This document shows, in pieces, positions 13,638-22,363 of a stretch of DNA of 38,569 nt. Position 1 is the first letter of the stretch; every line of letters starts with the position of its first letter. This stretch comes from a virus: the IMG/VR virus record IMGVR_UViG_3300026292_000011, positions 1 through 38,569 of that record; one strand, written 5' to 3'. A program made the translations under genes and the position numbers. The notes beneath the pieces are model-generated. The model worked only from the letters and a program-made list of their open reading frames with translations. It was not told the DNA's origin and ran no database searches.

Positions 13638-13879
13638 TGGAAGAACAAGAAGTAGATCCGCAAGAAGAAATTAAAAGGGTACATGCTGTGTATGCTACCT
13701 TTGCTCAAAATGCGATAGGTCAGCAAGTGTTAGAAGATTTAAAAAGACGATTTCACTACAACACAACAACAGCATCAAATGAAAAAATTGACTCACATGA
13801 ATTAGCATATGCAGAAGGTCAGCGATCTGTAGTGTTATTCCTCATTGGTATGGGGGAGATTGGTAAACAAGCTGAATAA
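13637..13879 (+). CDS. Bbp19-like structural protein, 80 aa
   Basis: The pattern FAQNAIGQQVLEDLKRRFHY... HELAYAEGQRSVVLFLIGMGEIG fits the Bbp19 family found after the portal in Bordetella BPP-1-like and related podoviruses. The role is not established; gene order suggests a head or connector accessory. It is translated by coupling to the portal gene. Confidence 0.7.
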   Translation: MEEQEVDPQEEIKRVHAVYATFAQNAIGQQVLEDLKRRFHYNTTTASNEKIDSHELAYAEGQRSVVLFLIGMGEIGKQAE

Positions 13880-13896
13880 CAACAATAGGAGAAAGT

Positions 13897-14781
13897 ATGT
13901 CTGAAGTAGAAGCAAATGTATCTGAACAGGCAATCCCATCAGAAGCACCAAGTGCGGATGTAGGATCTGTCAGTCAGGAGCAAACATCAGAATCTAGCTG
14001 GAGGGATAGTCTTCCAGAAGATCTAAGAGATCATAAATCATTACAACATTATGGGACTGTAGATGACTTAGCAAAAAGCCATGTACATGCCCAGCAGATG
14101 ATAGGCAAAGATAAGTTAGTTATGCCTGGACAATCTGCAACAGATGAAGAGTGGAGAGAAGTGTATGCCAAGTTAGGTATGCCAGCTACAAGCTCTGAAT
14201 ACAACTTTGATAAAAGTGCTGGGTTAGGTGAAGGCATGGAAGTAGATGAAAATCTACTTGGATGGTTTACTGATACTGCTCATCAAGTAGGTTTAAACAA
14301 TAACCAGATGGCAAAATTAGTAGAGCTTTGGAATGAGAATACAGCAGAGCTAACCAACATGAGCCAAGATGGAGCTAGACAAGCCCAGGAGCAGTCTGCA
14401 TTAGAATTAAGAAAGGAATGGGGAAATGCTTTTGATGATAACTTAAATTTATCAAAAACAGTTCTTAACCAATTTTTTACAGGCCAGGATTCAGATGAGT
14501 TCCTGGACCAACAATTAGTGGATGGTAGCCGTATAGGTGATAATCCAAATTTTATACGGATGATGAGTGGTATAGGATCTTTTATCCAGGAAAGGATAGG
14601 AGAAGATTCTATTAAAGGCCTACAAGGTACAACTGCTAAAAATCCAAATCAATTACAGGATGAATTAGACAGCCTTATGGACATCAATGGTCCTTATGGA
14701 AATCCAAAACATCCTGAACACAAATCTTATGTAAGAAAAGTAGAAGAGCTATTCGCAGAATTGCACCCTGAAACTGAATAG
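13897..14781 (+). CDS. Scaffolding protein, 294 aa
   Basis: It directs procapsid assembly around the portal and leaves before maturation. Acidic and Ser/Glu-rich N-terminus (residues 1-35), then the SWRDSLPEDLRDHKSLQHYGTVDDLAKSHVHAQQMIGKDKLVMPG block and GMPATSSEYNF, both usual in podovirus scaffolds. A helical centre and a C-terminal helix (YVRKVEELFAELHPETE) would bind the capsid. AGGAG precedes the ATG. It sits directly before the capsid gene. Confidence 0.85.
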   Translation: MSEVEANVSEQAIPSEAPSADVGSVSQEQTSESSWRDSLPEDLRDHKSLQHYGTVDDLAKSHVHAQQMIGKDKLVMPGQSATDEEWREVYAKLGMPATSSEYNFDKSAGLGEGMEVDENLLGWFTDTAHQVGLNNNQMAKLVELWNENTAELTNMSQDGARQAQEQSALELRKEWGNAFDDNLNLSKTVLNQFFTGQDSDEFLDQQLVDGSRIGDNPNFIRMMSGIGSFIQERIGEDSIKGLQGTTAKNPNQLQDELDSLMDINGPYGNPKHPEHKSYVRKVEELFAELHPETE

Positions 14782-14860
14782 ATAACCGCAAGGCCTATAC
14801 TTACAAGACTAGGACAAGACGAAAGTCCCCTCCGCAGTAGACGGTATCTACATTAACCTT

Positions 14861-14893
14861 GGTCCATATCTTTATGGGTAACCTATTTTTTTT
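14861..14893 (+). terminator. Terminator-like hairpin between scaffold and capsid
   Basis: GGT plus CCATA pairs with TATGG and, past a 3-base bulge, ACC; then TA and a T run (14886-14893). A short hairpin GTAGA/TCTAC (14837-14841/14847-14851) and a GNRA-type loop (GAC-GAAA-GTC near 14817-14826) come just before. Only 26 bases remain to the capsid ATG, too few for a new promoter, so it may be an attenuator, a processing site or a stabilising 5' hairpin. Confidence 0.5.
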
Positions 14894-14919
14894 AACACAT
14901 TCAAATAATGGAGATAGTA

Positions 14920-15771
14920 ATGAGTAATCAAATTACTACTGCGTTTGTACAACAATTTAGTGCAAACATTCAGCTTCTTTCTCAACAGAAAGTTAGCTTA
15001 TTTAGGAGTGCTGTTAGAGAAGAATCGATAAATGGCGAGAAAGCCTTTTTTGATCAGGTAGGATCAACTACTGCTCAATTAAGGACTTCAAGACATGCTG
15101 ATACTCCTCTAATTGAGACTCCTCATGCTAGACGCATGGTTTTGACATCCACATATGAAGTGGCAGATCTAATTGACGATTCTGATAAAGTTCGTCTTTT
15201 AACAGATCCTTCCTCTACATATGCTAAAGCGATGGCTGGAGCTATGGGTAGAGCAATGGATGATGCTATTATCACAAGTGCAACAGGATCAGCATTAACA
15301 GGAAAAACAGGATCTTCTTCTGTTTCTCTTACTAATACTATTGCACATGGCGGTACAGGACTAACAATTGCTAAATTAGTCGAAGCTAAGAAAAAGCTAG
15401 ACGAAGGCGATGTTGATCCTACGATTGCAAGATATGTAGCAGTATCACCAGAACAAATCGAAGATCTATTAAATAACACTACAGTAACAAGCTCTGACTA
15501 CAATACAGTTAAAGCTCTTGCTCAAGGTGATATTGATACATTTGTCGGTTTTAAATTTATTGTAACCAACAGACTAGGTTTAAGTAACGGAGCAAGAAAT
15601 TGTTTCGCATGGGCGGAAGATGGTCTTCTTCTTGGTGTAGGTAAAAATGTTACCTCACGAATTGAAGAAAGAGCAGACAAGTCTTACTCAACTCAAGTCT
15701 ACTACTGTGCAGACTTTGGAGCTACCAGAATGGAAGAATCTAAAGTGGTACAAGTAGAATGTTCAGAATAG
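14920..15771 (+). CDS. Major capsid protein, 283 aa
   Basis: This is the shell subunit, probably with the HK97 fold. Start: ATG 14920 (MSNQITTAFVQQFSANIQLL) with GGAG six bases upstream; an earlier in-frame ATG at 14908 overlaps that ribosome site. The region FFDQVGSTTAQLRTSRHADTPLIETPHARRMV and the later RYVAVSPEQIEDLLNN... FVGFKFIVTNRL... NCFAWAEDGLLLGVGKNVTSRIEERADKSYSTQVYY are characteristic of podovirus capsid proteins. No accessory insertion is seen. The placement after scaffold and before the tail genes is standard. Confidence 0.92.
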   Translation: MSNQITTAFVQQFSANIQLLSQQKVSLFRSAVREESINGEKAFFDQVGSTTAQLRTSRHADTPLIETPHARRMVLTSTYEVADLIDDSDKVRLLTDPSSTYAKAMAGAMGRAMDDAIITSATGSALTGKTGSSSVSLTNTIAHGGTGLTIAKLVEAKKKLDEGDVDPTIARYVAVSPEQIEDLLNNTTVTSSDYNTVKALAQGDIDTFVGFKFIVTNRLGLSNGARNCFAWAEDGLLLGVGKNVTSRIEERADKSYSTQVYYCADFGATRMEESKVVQVECSE

Positions 15772-15780
15772 GAGATATAA

Positions 15781-16206
15781 ATGGCTAGTGTAAAAGCAAC
15801 AAATATTACTAACATTGATGCATCTCCTTCTGTCTTAGCCAATGCTGGCGATGTTCACGGATCAGTAAGAGTTTTCAAAGACACTTACGAAGCTTCATCA
15901 CTTGGAGCTGGATCAGACATCACAGTAGCGAGACTCCCAAAAGGAGCAAGAGTAGTGGACATTCATGTTAAAGCAGATGCTTTAGGTGGATCAGTTACTC
16001 TGGCCGTTGGGGATTCCGCAGATCCAGACAGATACATAACCGCCACAGCGATGAATACAGGCAACAAGCTTATTTCATTGTCAAGCGATGGTGTTATCGG
16101 ATCTATCGGCTACGAGATTGGTGATGTAACAGACATTCTTGTAACTACTGCTGGAGCAACTGCTTCTGGCACAATTACAAGTGTCGTTTACTACACAGTA
16201 AGTTAG
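15781..16206 (+). CDS. Capsid-associated (decoration-like) protein, 141 aa
   Basis: It is beta-rich and Gly/Ala/Thr-rich throughout (DVHGSVRVFKDTYEASSLGAG... LPKGARVVDIHVKADALGG... VVYYTVS), as expected for a jelly-roll-like decoration or cement protein. AGGAG precedes the ATG; it is 10 bases after the capsid stop and is closed by a terminator, so capsid and this gene form a high-expression unit. It could instead be a small head-completion protein; a family name is not certain. Confidence 0.65.
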   Translation: MASVKATNITNIDASPSVLANAGDVHGSVRVFKDTYEASSLGAGSDITVARLPKGARVVDIHVKADALGGSVTLAVGDSADPDRYITATAMNTGNKLISLSSDGVIGSIGYEIGDVTDILVTTAGATASGTITSVVYYTVS

Positions 16207-16220
16207 TAACCTAAATATAA

Positions 16221-16262
16221 GATATGGGGGCTAGCGATTGCGGTCCTCATATCGAATTTTTT
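16221..16262 (+). terminator. Terminator after the capsid unit
   Basis: GATATGGGGG and TCCTCATATC form a 10-bp stem with two G-T pairs around a 13-base loop, followed by GAA and six T. It ends the capsid transcripts before the tail genes; some read-through is expected, since no promoter fits in the 13 bases before the next gene. Confidence 0.75.
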
Positions 16263-16275
16263 ACAAGGAATTATT

Positions 16276-16866
16276 ATGGCAACATCAGAAGTCGATATAT
16301 GCAATTCAGCTCTCAACATGATTGGAGCTTCAACAATATTAACATTATCAGAAGATTCAAAAGTAGGGCGGATCTGTAACCAAAGATACCCTCATGTAAG
16401 AGATGCGGTTTTTAGATCTCATCCCTGGAATTGTTTAATTAAAAGAGTAGCTTTACCAGCAGATGTAAATTCACCAGAATGGGAATTTGCTTATGCTTAT
16501 ACTTTACCAGCAGATTGTCTGAGAGTTTTAAAATTAGAGTACATGGATAGTGTCTACCAGGTAGAGGGAAGAAAGATTGTAACGGATGAGTCAGCTCCGT
16601 TAAAGATACAGTATGTTGCTCAAATCACAGATCCAATGCAATACGATCAACTACTTGTTGAATCTATAGCATCCAGGCTTGCATCAGATATTTCATATCC
16701 AATAATTGGATCCAATACCCTTTCAGCTCAAATGATGGACATCTATATGATGAAATTATCAGAAGCACGGTTTGTTGATGCAACCGAAGGGATGCCAGGA
16801 GCTACTGAAAATGTAGCTGATGCTGGATCTATACAAGCACACACATTTATAAATTCGAGAAGATAA
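16276..16866 (+). CDS. Tail tubular protein A (T7 gp11-like), 196 aa
   Basis: It forms the adaptor ring between portal and nozzle. The N-terminal signature EVDICNSALNMIGASTILTLSEDSKVGRICNQRYPHVRDAVFRSHPWNCLIKRVALP is that of gp11-type proteins (CN-AL--IG, CN--Y---RD--L--HPW). The middle has YTLPADCLRVLKLEY and PLKIQYVAQITDPMQYD, the usual beta part. The length is normal. AAGGA precedes the ATG. The tail tubular B gene follows after one base. Confidence 0.92.
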   Translation: MATSEVDICNSALNMIGASTILTLSEDSKVGRICNQRYPHVRDAVFRSHPWNCLIKRVALPADVNSPEWEFAYAYTLPADCLRVLKLEYMDSVYQVEGRKIVTDESAPLKIQYVAQITDPMQYDQLLVESIASRLASDISYPIIGSNTLSAQMMDIYMMKLSEARFVDATEGMPGATENVADAGSIQAHTFINSRR

Positions 16867-16867
16867 T

Positions 16868-19432
16868 ATGGCAAAATCAGCACCAGCTTTTAATGCATTT
16901 ACCTCTGGTGAGCTTTCTGAAAAAATGGAAGGCAGAACAGATCTGGAGAAATATTTTACAGGAGCTAGACAGATGAAAAATCTGTTAGTACATCCGCATG
17001 GTGGTGTATCAAGAAGACCTGGAACAATATTTGTTAAGGAAGTAAAAACATCAGCAAATGCAACTAGGTTAATCCCCTTTGAATTTAATGTTGCTCAAAC
17101 ATACATCTTAGAATTTGGAAATAACTATATTCGTTTTTACAGGGATGGAGGAATTATTGTTGATGGTGGAAACTCTATTGTAGAGACGGCTACAACATAC
17201 ACAACCGCACAATTATCAGATATAAAATTTGTTCAATCTGCTGATGTTATGTACATAGTGCATCCAGATCATCCTGTTAGAAAATTAACAAGAACAAGCC
17301 ACATCGATTGGATCCTCTCAGAAGTTAATTTTAAAAATGGTCCAATGATGGATCCTAATATAACTCAAACAACTTTAAGGGCATCATCCAGGACAGGAAC
17401 ACCATATGTATATGCTAGTGATGTTGTAGGTATAAATTCTGATGCTGGATTTAAAAGTACAGATGTTGGAAGATTAATTAAGCTACATGATGGCTATACA
17501 AAAATAACTGCCCAGGTAACAACAACACTATCTTCTGGAATTTCTGATACTGATACAACACTTAACATAGCTTCAAATACAGGATTTCAAACAGACAGCC
17601 CAGGTGGATATTTTCAAATTGGTGATGAAGTAATTAAATATACATCTATTGCTGGTAACTCTGTTAACTCTGGAGTCGCAAGAGGACAGCTTGGAACAAC
17701 AGCAACATCTCATAATAGTGGAGCAACAGTTACATCATTAACTTCAGTAGCAACAACTGTACAAGAAAATGAAGAATATAGAACGGAGCTAATGCCTTAT
17801 GTGGCTAACACAAAAATTTCTGCTGTTGAAGGAGATCCATCTTCTACAGGATTGGAGCATAATGATAGATATGTGAACAGCGAAAAGAATTTTGTTACCG
17901 AAGGATTAAAAACAGGAATGAGTATTGAGGTCGCTGGTTTCTCAACTGCTCTAAATAATGCGACTATAGGTAATGCTAGTTATCCAGAAAAACTTATTGT
18001 CCAAGCAACAGAAGATACTCTTCTTCTTGCTCCCTCAGATGATGTTAATAATGAAGCAGTAGGACAAGCTGTATCAATTCAAGGAGCTTTGATTGATGAT
18101 GAGAATTGGTCCCTGGGAGCTTTTTCATCTACGACAGGCTATCCAAGAGCAATAGCATTTTATGAAGAGAGATTAGTTCTTGCTGGAACATCTTCAAACC
18201 CACAAACATTATTTTTTAGTAAAGGTGGAGATTTTGAAAACTTTGCTACAGGAGTAAATGCTGATGATGGTTTAATTTATACCATTGGATCTAACCAGGT
18301 AAATGTTATTCGATATTTATCATCAAGTAGCTCATTGCTTGTAGGAACATCTGGTGGTGAATTTGCTGTTAGATCTTCTGGATCTGATGCACCTCTATCA
18401 CCAACATCTGCACAGATAAAAAGACAAGCCTATTATGGAACATCAAATGTAGATCCTATCCAGGTAGGAAATGTTACCTTGTTTGTTCAACGGGCCAGGA
18501 GAAAAGTAAGAGAGCTTGTTTATAGCTTTGATACTGATTCATATACAGCTCCAGATCTTACAATCATGGCCGAACATATTACATCATCTGGTATTAAAGA
18601 AATGGCACATGCTCAAGAACCAGATAACACAATTTGGTGTGTTTTAAATAACGGTAAGCTGGCATGCATGACATACAGAAGAGAAGAAAATATTGTTGCA
18701 TGGCATGAACATACATTAGGTGGAACCTGGACAGATACTTCCGTATCTCCAAATGTAACTTATAATTATGGTGTTGTTGAAAGTATAGCAACATTACCTG
18801 GCGAGTTAGATGAAGATGAAATTTATGTTGTAGTAAAAAGAACAGTAGGTGGAGCTACAAAACGATTTGTTGAGAGATTTAATTTCTTTGATTTTGGTAC
18901 CGATGTTAAAGATGCATTTTATGTCGACTCTGGATTATCATCTTATACCAATAGTGCATTTACAACTTTTTCTGGATTAGGACATTTAGAGGGAGAAACC
19001 TTATCTGTACTTGCTGATGGAGCAACACATCCAGATGTAACTGTTTCAAGTGGTCAGGTTACATTAAATAGATCTGCAAAGGCTGTACACTTTGGATTAA
19101 AGTATACCTCAACACTTCAGACTATGAGAGTAGATGCTGGAGCAACCCTGGGAACATCTCAAGGTAAAACAAAAAGAATTTATGATGTAACAGTTCGATT
19201 GTTTAGAACAGTCGGATTAAAGATTGGTCAGAGTCCATCTGTTATAGATCTTATTCCATTTAGAAGTAGTGCCGATGAAATGGATGAAGCTTTAGATCTA
19301 TTTACAGGAGACAAGACTATTGAGTTTACTTCTGGATATGACAGCGATGGGTACATATATGCAATAAGTGATCAACCATTACCTATGACAATATTATCTG
19401 TATTCCCAAGGCTACAAACTTTTGAGAGATAA
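16868..19432 (+). CDS. Tail tubular protein B (T7 gp12-like nozzle), 854 aa
   Basis: It forms the tail nozzle through which DNA leaves. The family start is clear: FNAFTSGELSEKMEGRTDLEKYFTGARQMKNLLVHPHGGVSRRPGTIFVKEVK, then RLIPFEFNVAQTYILEFGNNYIRFYRDGG. Later blocks RAIAFYEERLVLAGTSSNPQTLFFSKGGDFENF and ARRKVRELVYSFDTDSYTAPDLTIMAEHI are also typical. The length is within range. It is followed immediately by the gp13-like gene, whose ATG abuts its stop. Confidence 0.93.
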   Translation: MAKSAPAFNAFTSGELSEKMEGRTDLEKYFTGARQMKNLLVHPHGGVSRRPGTIFVKEVKTSANATRLIPFEFNVAQTYILEFGNNYIRFYRDGGIIVDGGNSIVETATTYTTAQLSDIKFVQSADVMYIVHPDHPVRKLTRTSHIDWILSEVNFKNGPMMDPNITQTTLRASSRTGTPYVYASDVVGINSDAGFKSTDVGRLIKLHDGYTKITAQVTTTLSSGISDTDTTLNIASNTGFQTDSPGGYFQIGDEVIKYTSIAGNSVNSGVARGQLGTTATSHNSGATVTSLTSVATTVQENEEYRTELMPYVANTKISAVEGDPSSTGLEHNDRYVNSEKNFVTEGLKTGMSIEVAGFSTALNNATIGNASYPEKLIVQATEDTLLLAPSDDVNNEAVGQAVSIQGALIDDENWSLGAFSSTTGYPRAIAFYEERLVLAGTSSNPQTLFFSKGGDFENFATGVNADDGLIYTIGSNQVNVIRYLSSSSSLLVGTSGGEFAVRSSGSDAPLSPTSAQIKRQAYYGTSNVDPIQVGNVTLFVQRARRKVRELVYSFDTDSYTAPDLTIMAEHITSSGIKEMAHAQEPDNTIWCVLNNGKLACMTYRREENIVAWHEHTLGGTWTDTSVSPNVTYNYGVVESIATLPGELDEDEIYVVVKRTVGGATKRFVERFNFFDFGTDVKDAFYVDSGLSSYTNSAFTTFSGLGHLEGETLSVLADGATHPDVTVSSGQVTLNRSAKAVHFGLKYTSTLQTMRVDAGATLGTSQGKTKRIYDVTVRLFRTVGLKIGQSPSVIDLIPFRSSADEMDEALDLFTGDKTIEFTSGYDSDGYIYAISDQPLPMTILSVFPRLQTFER

Positions 19433-19882
19433 ATGAGATTAATACCTTTTCATCCTAACCATGTATCATTTCTTCAACAGCCTGTTAGTGGTGTTACAGA
19501 GCAAATGAGAAACCCAATTGTGAATTGGGAGGAGTGGGCCAGGGATCATGTTGATGAAGGATCTGCTTACACAGGATTAGATCAGGATGATAACATTGTA
19601 GCTTGTGGTGGTATTGTAAAACTTTGGGACCAACATGGTGATGCTTGGTTTTATGGAACACACCATTTACCAAACCACATAAAGTCTGTTGTAAAAGTTT
19701 TAAGAAAAAGTATAGAGATTATAGCAGAGCAAAAAGATTACAAAAGAGTGAGTACCCATGTCTTGGCTGATTGGGATGAAGCTCTACGATTTATAAAATT
19801 TTTAGGATTTAAAGAAGAAGGTTTTCATCCAAAGTATGGACCAAATGAAACCGATTATTATTCATATGCAAGGATATTTTAA
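19433..19882 (+). CDS. Gp13-like internal protein with GNAT-type fold, 149 aa
   Basis: It resembles the T7 gp13 family placed after the nozzle gene. The sequence also reads like an N-acetyltransferase: DDNIVACGGIVKLW (beta4-like), then helix and VSTHVLADWDEALRFIKFLGFKEEGFHPKYGPNETDYYSYARIF, the GNAT C-terminal pattern (A--F---LGF---G). The acetyl-CoA-binding loop (R/Q-x-x-G-x-G/A) is not evident, so catalysis is doubtful. In T7, gp13 is needed for ejection-protein assembly. No gap exists to its neighbours. Confidence 0.75.
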   Translation: MRLIPFHPNHVSFLQQPVSGVTEQMRNPIVNWEEWARDHVDEGSAYTGLDQDDNIVACGGIVKLWDQHGDAWFYGTHHLPNHIKSVVKVLRKSIEIIAEQKDYKRVSTHVLADWDEALRFIKFLGFKEEGFHPKYGPNETDYYSYARIF

Positions 19883-19893
19883 AGGAGATTAAT

Positions 19894-20433
19894 ATGGGCG
19901 ATCCAGTAACAGCAATGGTAGCAGTAGGAATGGGAGCTAGTGTAGGCGGTAGCTACATGGCTTATAAAGGAGCAAAGAAGGCTGGTAAAGCTGAACAACA
20001 AGCTCAAGAATTTAATGCTAAAGTAGCTGAAAGAAACGCAAAAGTCGCAAGGCTATCTAAAGAGCAAGTACGAAAACAAACAGAAATAGATATTCTTGAT
20101 TTCAAAAAAGATTTTGAAAACTTTCAAAAAGTTTCAGCTCAAATGTACAGGGTTAATGGATTTGTTGCTGAGACAGGGACACCTCTACAAGTAATGTTGG
20201 ACAATGCATATGAAGCTGAAAAAGAAGTAGCAATGATAAAACACAACAGCCAGATTGAACAGGCCAGACTTGAAGAGCAAGCAATACAAGGTGGTATGCA
20301 AGCTGATATGAACAGAGCTTACGGAAGATCTGCTAAAGATGCTGGTAGATACCAGGCATATGGTAGCCTGTTAAGTGGTGTATCTAATTTAGGTACGCAA
20401 GTGGGCCAAGCCAAAATAGCTGGAATAATTTAG
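19894..20433 (+). CDS. Gp14-like internal virion (ejection) protein, 179 aa
   Basis: A short hydrophobic, Gly/Ala-rich N-terminus (DPVTAMVAVGMGASVGGSYMAYKGAKKAG) is followed by a long helical, Lys/Gln/Glu-rich body, and a Gly-rich end. This is the T7 gp14 pattern, a protein thought to form a channel in the outer membrane during DNA ejection. AAAGGAG precedes the ATG. It is the first of the ejection set. Confidence 0.8.
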   Translation: MGDPVTAMVAVGMGASVGGSYMAYKGAKKAGKAEQQAQEFNAKVAERNAKVARLSKEQVRKQTEIDILDFKKDFENFQKVSAQMYRVNGFVAETGTPLQVMLDNAYEAEKEVAMIKHNSQIEQARLEEQAIQGGMQADMNRAYGRSAKDAGRYQAYGSLLSGVSNLGTQVGQAKIAGII

Positions 20434-20442
20434 GAGATAAAA

Positions 20443-22362
20443 ATGAAAGTACCAAAGTTTACATCGCAAACTAAATCATCAGCTTCAGTAGGTAATACAA
20501 ATTTAAGTATTCAAGCTAACCCAGGAGCCTTAAGTCAGGGTTATAGAGCCAGAGCTAACTTTGGAAATGTAGTATCTCAAGCTGGAGGTGCAATGTTTGA
20601 TATGGGTATTAAGCTCCAGGAGATTAAAAACGCAACGGAAGCTCAAACTGTTGAGAACGAAGTTCATAAAGTTACTGAAGATTTAAAGTTAAGAGCCATA
20701 CATTTGCCAGAAGGTGTTGATGCTGAAAATTGGATGAACACAGAGCTATTAAAAGTAAGAGATGCTTTTGAGAACGGAGGGAATTATACACCTCCACAAG
20801 TCGGTGTAGATAATGAATTTGAACCAAAGACTTATAACTTAGGTGGAAAGACTGATTGGAATAGTGCTGTTAAAAAATCGATAAACACAACATTTGCTAG
20901 TAATGCTAATCTGTCTAGTGTTGCTATGAAAAAAATAAACGCAACAAGATATTATAATCAAATGGTGGCATTGAGAGACGATAAAAAAGCTCATCTGATA
21001 GAATCTATAATAAATAATCAAGACACACCTGAAGGCCAAGTGGCTTTTGATAACCTCTTTGGATCTGAAGAAACAGTATTAGATGATGGAACAGTAGCTC
21101 CTGGTGTTGTTGGTCTACTAGAAAAAAATCTAAATGATGGTGTTTATAAGGACCGCCTTAAAGGTTACCTGGAAGATCTAAGAACAACAGAAACAAAAAT
21201 TGCTGAAGGCTTTGCTAACAATCTTATGATACAGGCTGACATGGCAAGTGATTCAGAAGATTATGATATAGTAGAGGGATCCATGGGATCATTACTTGAA
21301 TATTCAAATAGCTTAAATGATTTTAGTGAAATCCAAGATGGTCAAGGGAATACACTTAAAAGATACAAGTTATTTCCAGAAATGACATTAGCTAAAAGAC
21401 AGGCTATTCAAGATCAACTTATTTCAAAAAGAAGACAAATAAGAGATGATTATTTTTCCTTTCATAAGCAAAAATTTAATTATGACAAAACAGAAAGAGA
21501 GAAAACACAACTAATAAAAACTTCAAGTCTTATTAATGAGATGAAAATTAATCCATCAATGTTCAAGGTGAGCAGTATAGATGATGCATTTAAAAACAAC
21601 GAAATTTCTTATGATAGGCATAAAGATTTAATAAAATATCATAACGACTTAAAGACCAATAAAAACATAAAAGCTGATAATTTAAGCAATATAATATTTA
21701 ACCAGGAAATATCTGATGCTTATGATGAAGCTAGACTTAATCAACTTGAAGTTGAAACTTCATTGCTTTTCCAATCTGATCAAATCGGAAAAGAGGATTT
21801 TGATTTTAGAATTAACGCAATTGATACTTTAAGAAATGGTAATGATTTGCAATTTAATAAGAATGTACAATTCTTTAGAAAAAATCTAAAAAATAGAATA
21901 GGTGCTATTGATGGTATTGTTACCCTGGGAGATCAACAAGACGAAATACTGAATAATACTATAACAAGGTTTAACGAGCTAACTCAGGTCGATCCTGTTA
22001 CCAGGAAAGGCCTAACCTATAGACAGCTTCAAAGTGCCTATAATGTAGTCATACAAGATTTCTTTTCTCAAAATACAGAAGCTATAACACAAATTTTAAC
22101 TTCCAACCAAGCTCCATTGCCTAACAAACAAGTTATGAGTTATGTACAATTGCCTGATGAGACTAAAGACATGCCATATTCAGAAAGAATAGCTATGTTT
22201 ATTGCTAATGATGATGATGTAAGAGAAACAATAGAATCAGCAATAAATACTGTTTACACGGAAGGCACAGTAGAACACACAAACGAAACGATTAAACTTA
22301 ATCAATTGATAAACATGTTCAGGTATTATGATCCTTCAATGAGAGATGATAGAGACGAGTAA
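20443..22362 (+). CDS. Gp15-like internal virion (ejection) protein, 639 aa
   Basis: A mostly helical, soluble protein with many Gln, Asn and Lys; N-terminal block SVGNTNLSIQANPGALSQGYRARANFGNVVSQAGGAMFDMGIKLQEIKNATEAQTVENEV, typical of podovirus core proteins. Length and position (after gp14-like, before a very large protein) support gp15, the tunnel protein of the ejected core. Direct motif evidence is limited. AGGAG precedes the ATG; the next gene begins one base after its stop. Confidence 0.7.
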   Translation: MKVPKFTSQTKSSASVGNTNLSIQANPGALSQGYRARANFGNVVSQAGGAMFDMGIKLQEIKNATEAQTVENEVHKVTEDLKLRAIHLPEGVDAENWMNTELLKVRDAFENGGNYTPPQVGVDNEFEPKTYNLGGKTDWNSAVKKSINTTFASNANLSSVAMKKINATRYYNQMVALRDDKKAHLIESIINNQDTPEGQVAFDNLFGSEETVLDDGTVAPGVVGLLEKNLNDGVYKDRLKGYLEDLRTTETKIAEGFANNLMIQADMASDSEDYDIVEGSMGSLLEYSNSLNDFSEIQDGQGNTLKRYKLFPEMTLAKRQAIQDQLISKRRQIRDDYFSFHKQKFNYDKTEREKTQLIKTSSLINEMKINPSMFKVSSIDDAFKNNEISYDRHKDLIKYHNDLKTNKNIKADNLSNIIFNQEISDAYDEARLNQLEVETSLLFQSDQIGKEDFDFRINAIDTLRNGNDLQFNKNVQFFRKNLKNRIGAIDGIVTLGDQQDEILNNTITRFNELTQVDPVTRKGLTYRQLQSAYNVVIQDFFSQNTEAITQILTSNQAPLPNKQVMSYVQLPDETKDMPYSERIAMFIANDDDVRETIESAINTVYTEGTVEHTNETIKLNQLINMFRYYDPSMRDDRDE

Positions 22363-22363
22363 T

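Noticed and set aside
19433-19882. Active host-modifying acetyltransferase
   Set aside because: It has a GNAT-like end, but no clear acetyl-CoA loop, and its position matches the T7 gp13 structural role.
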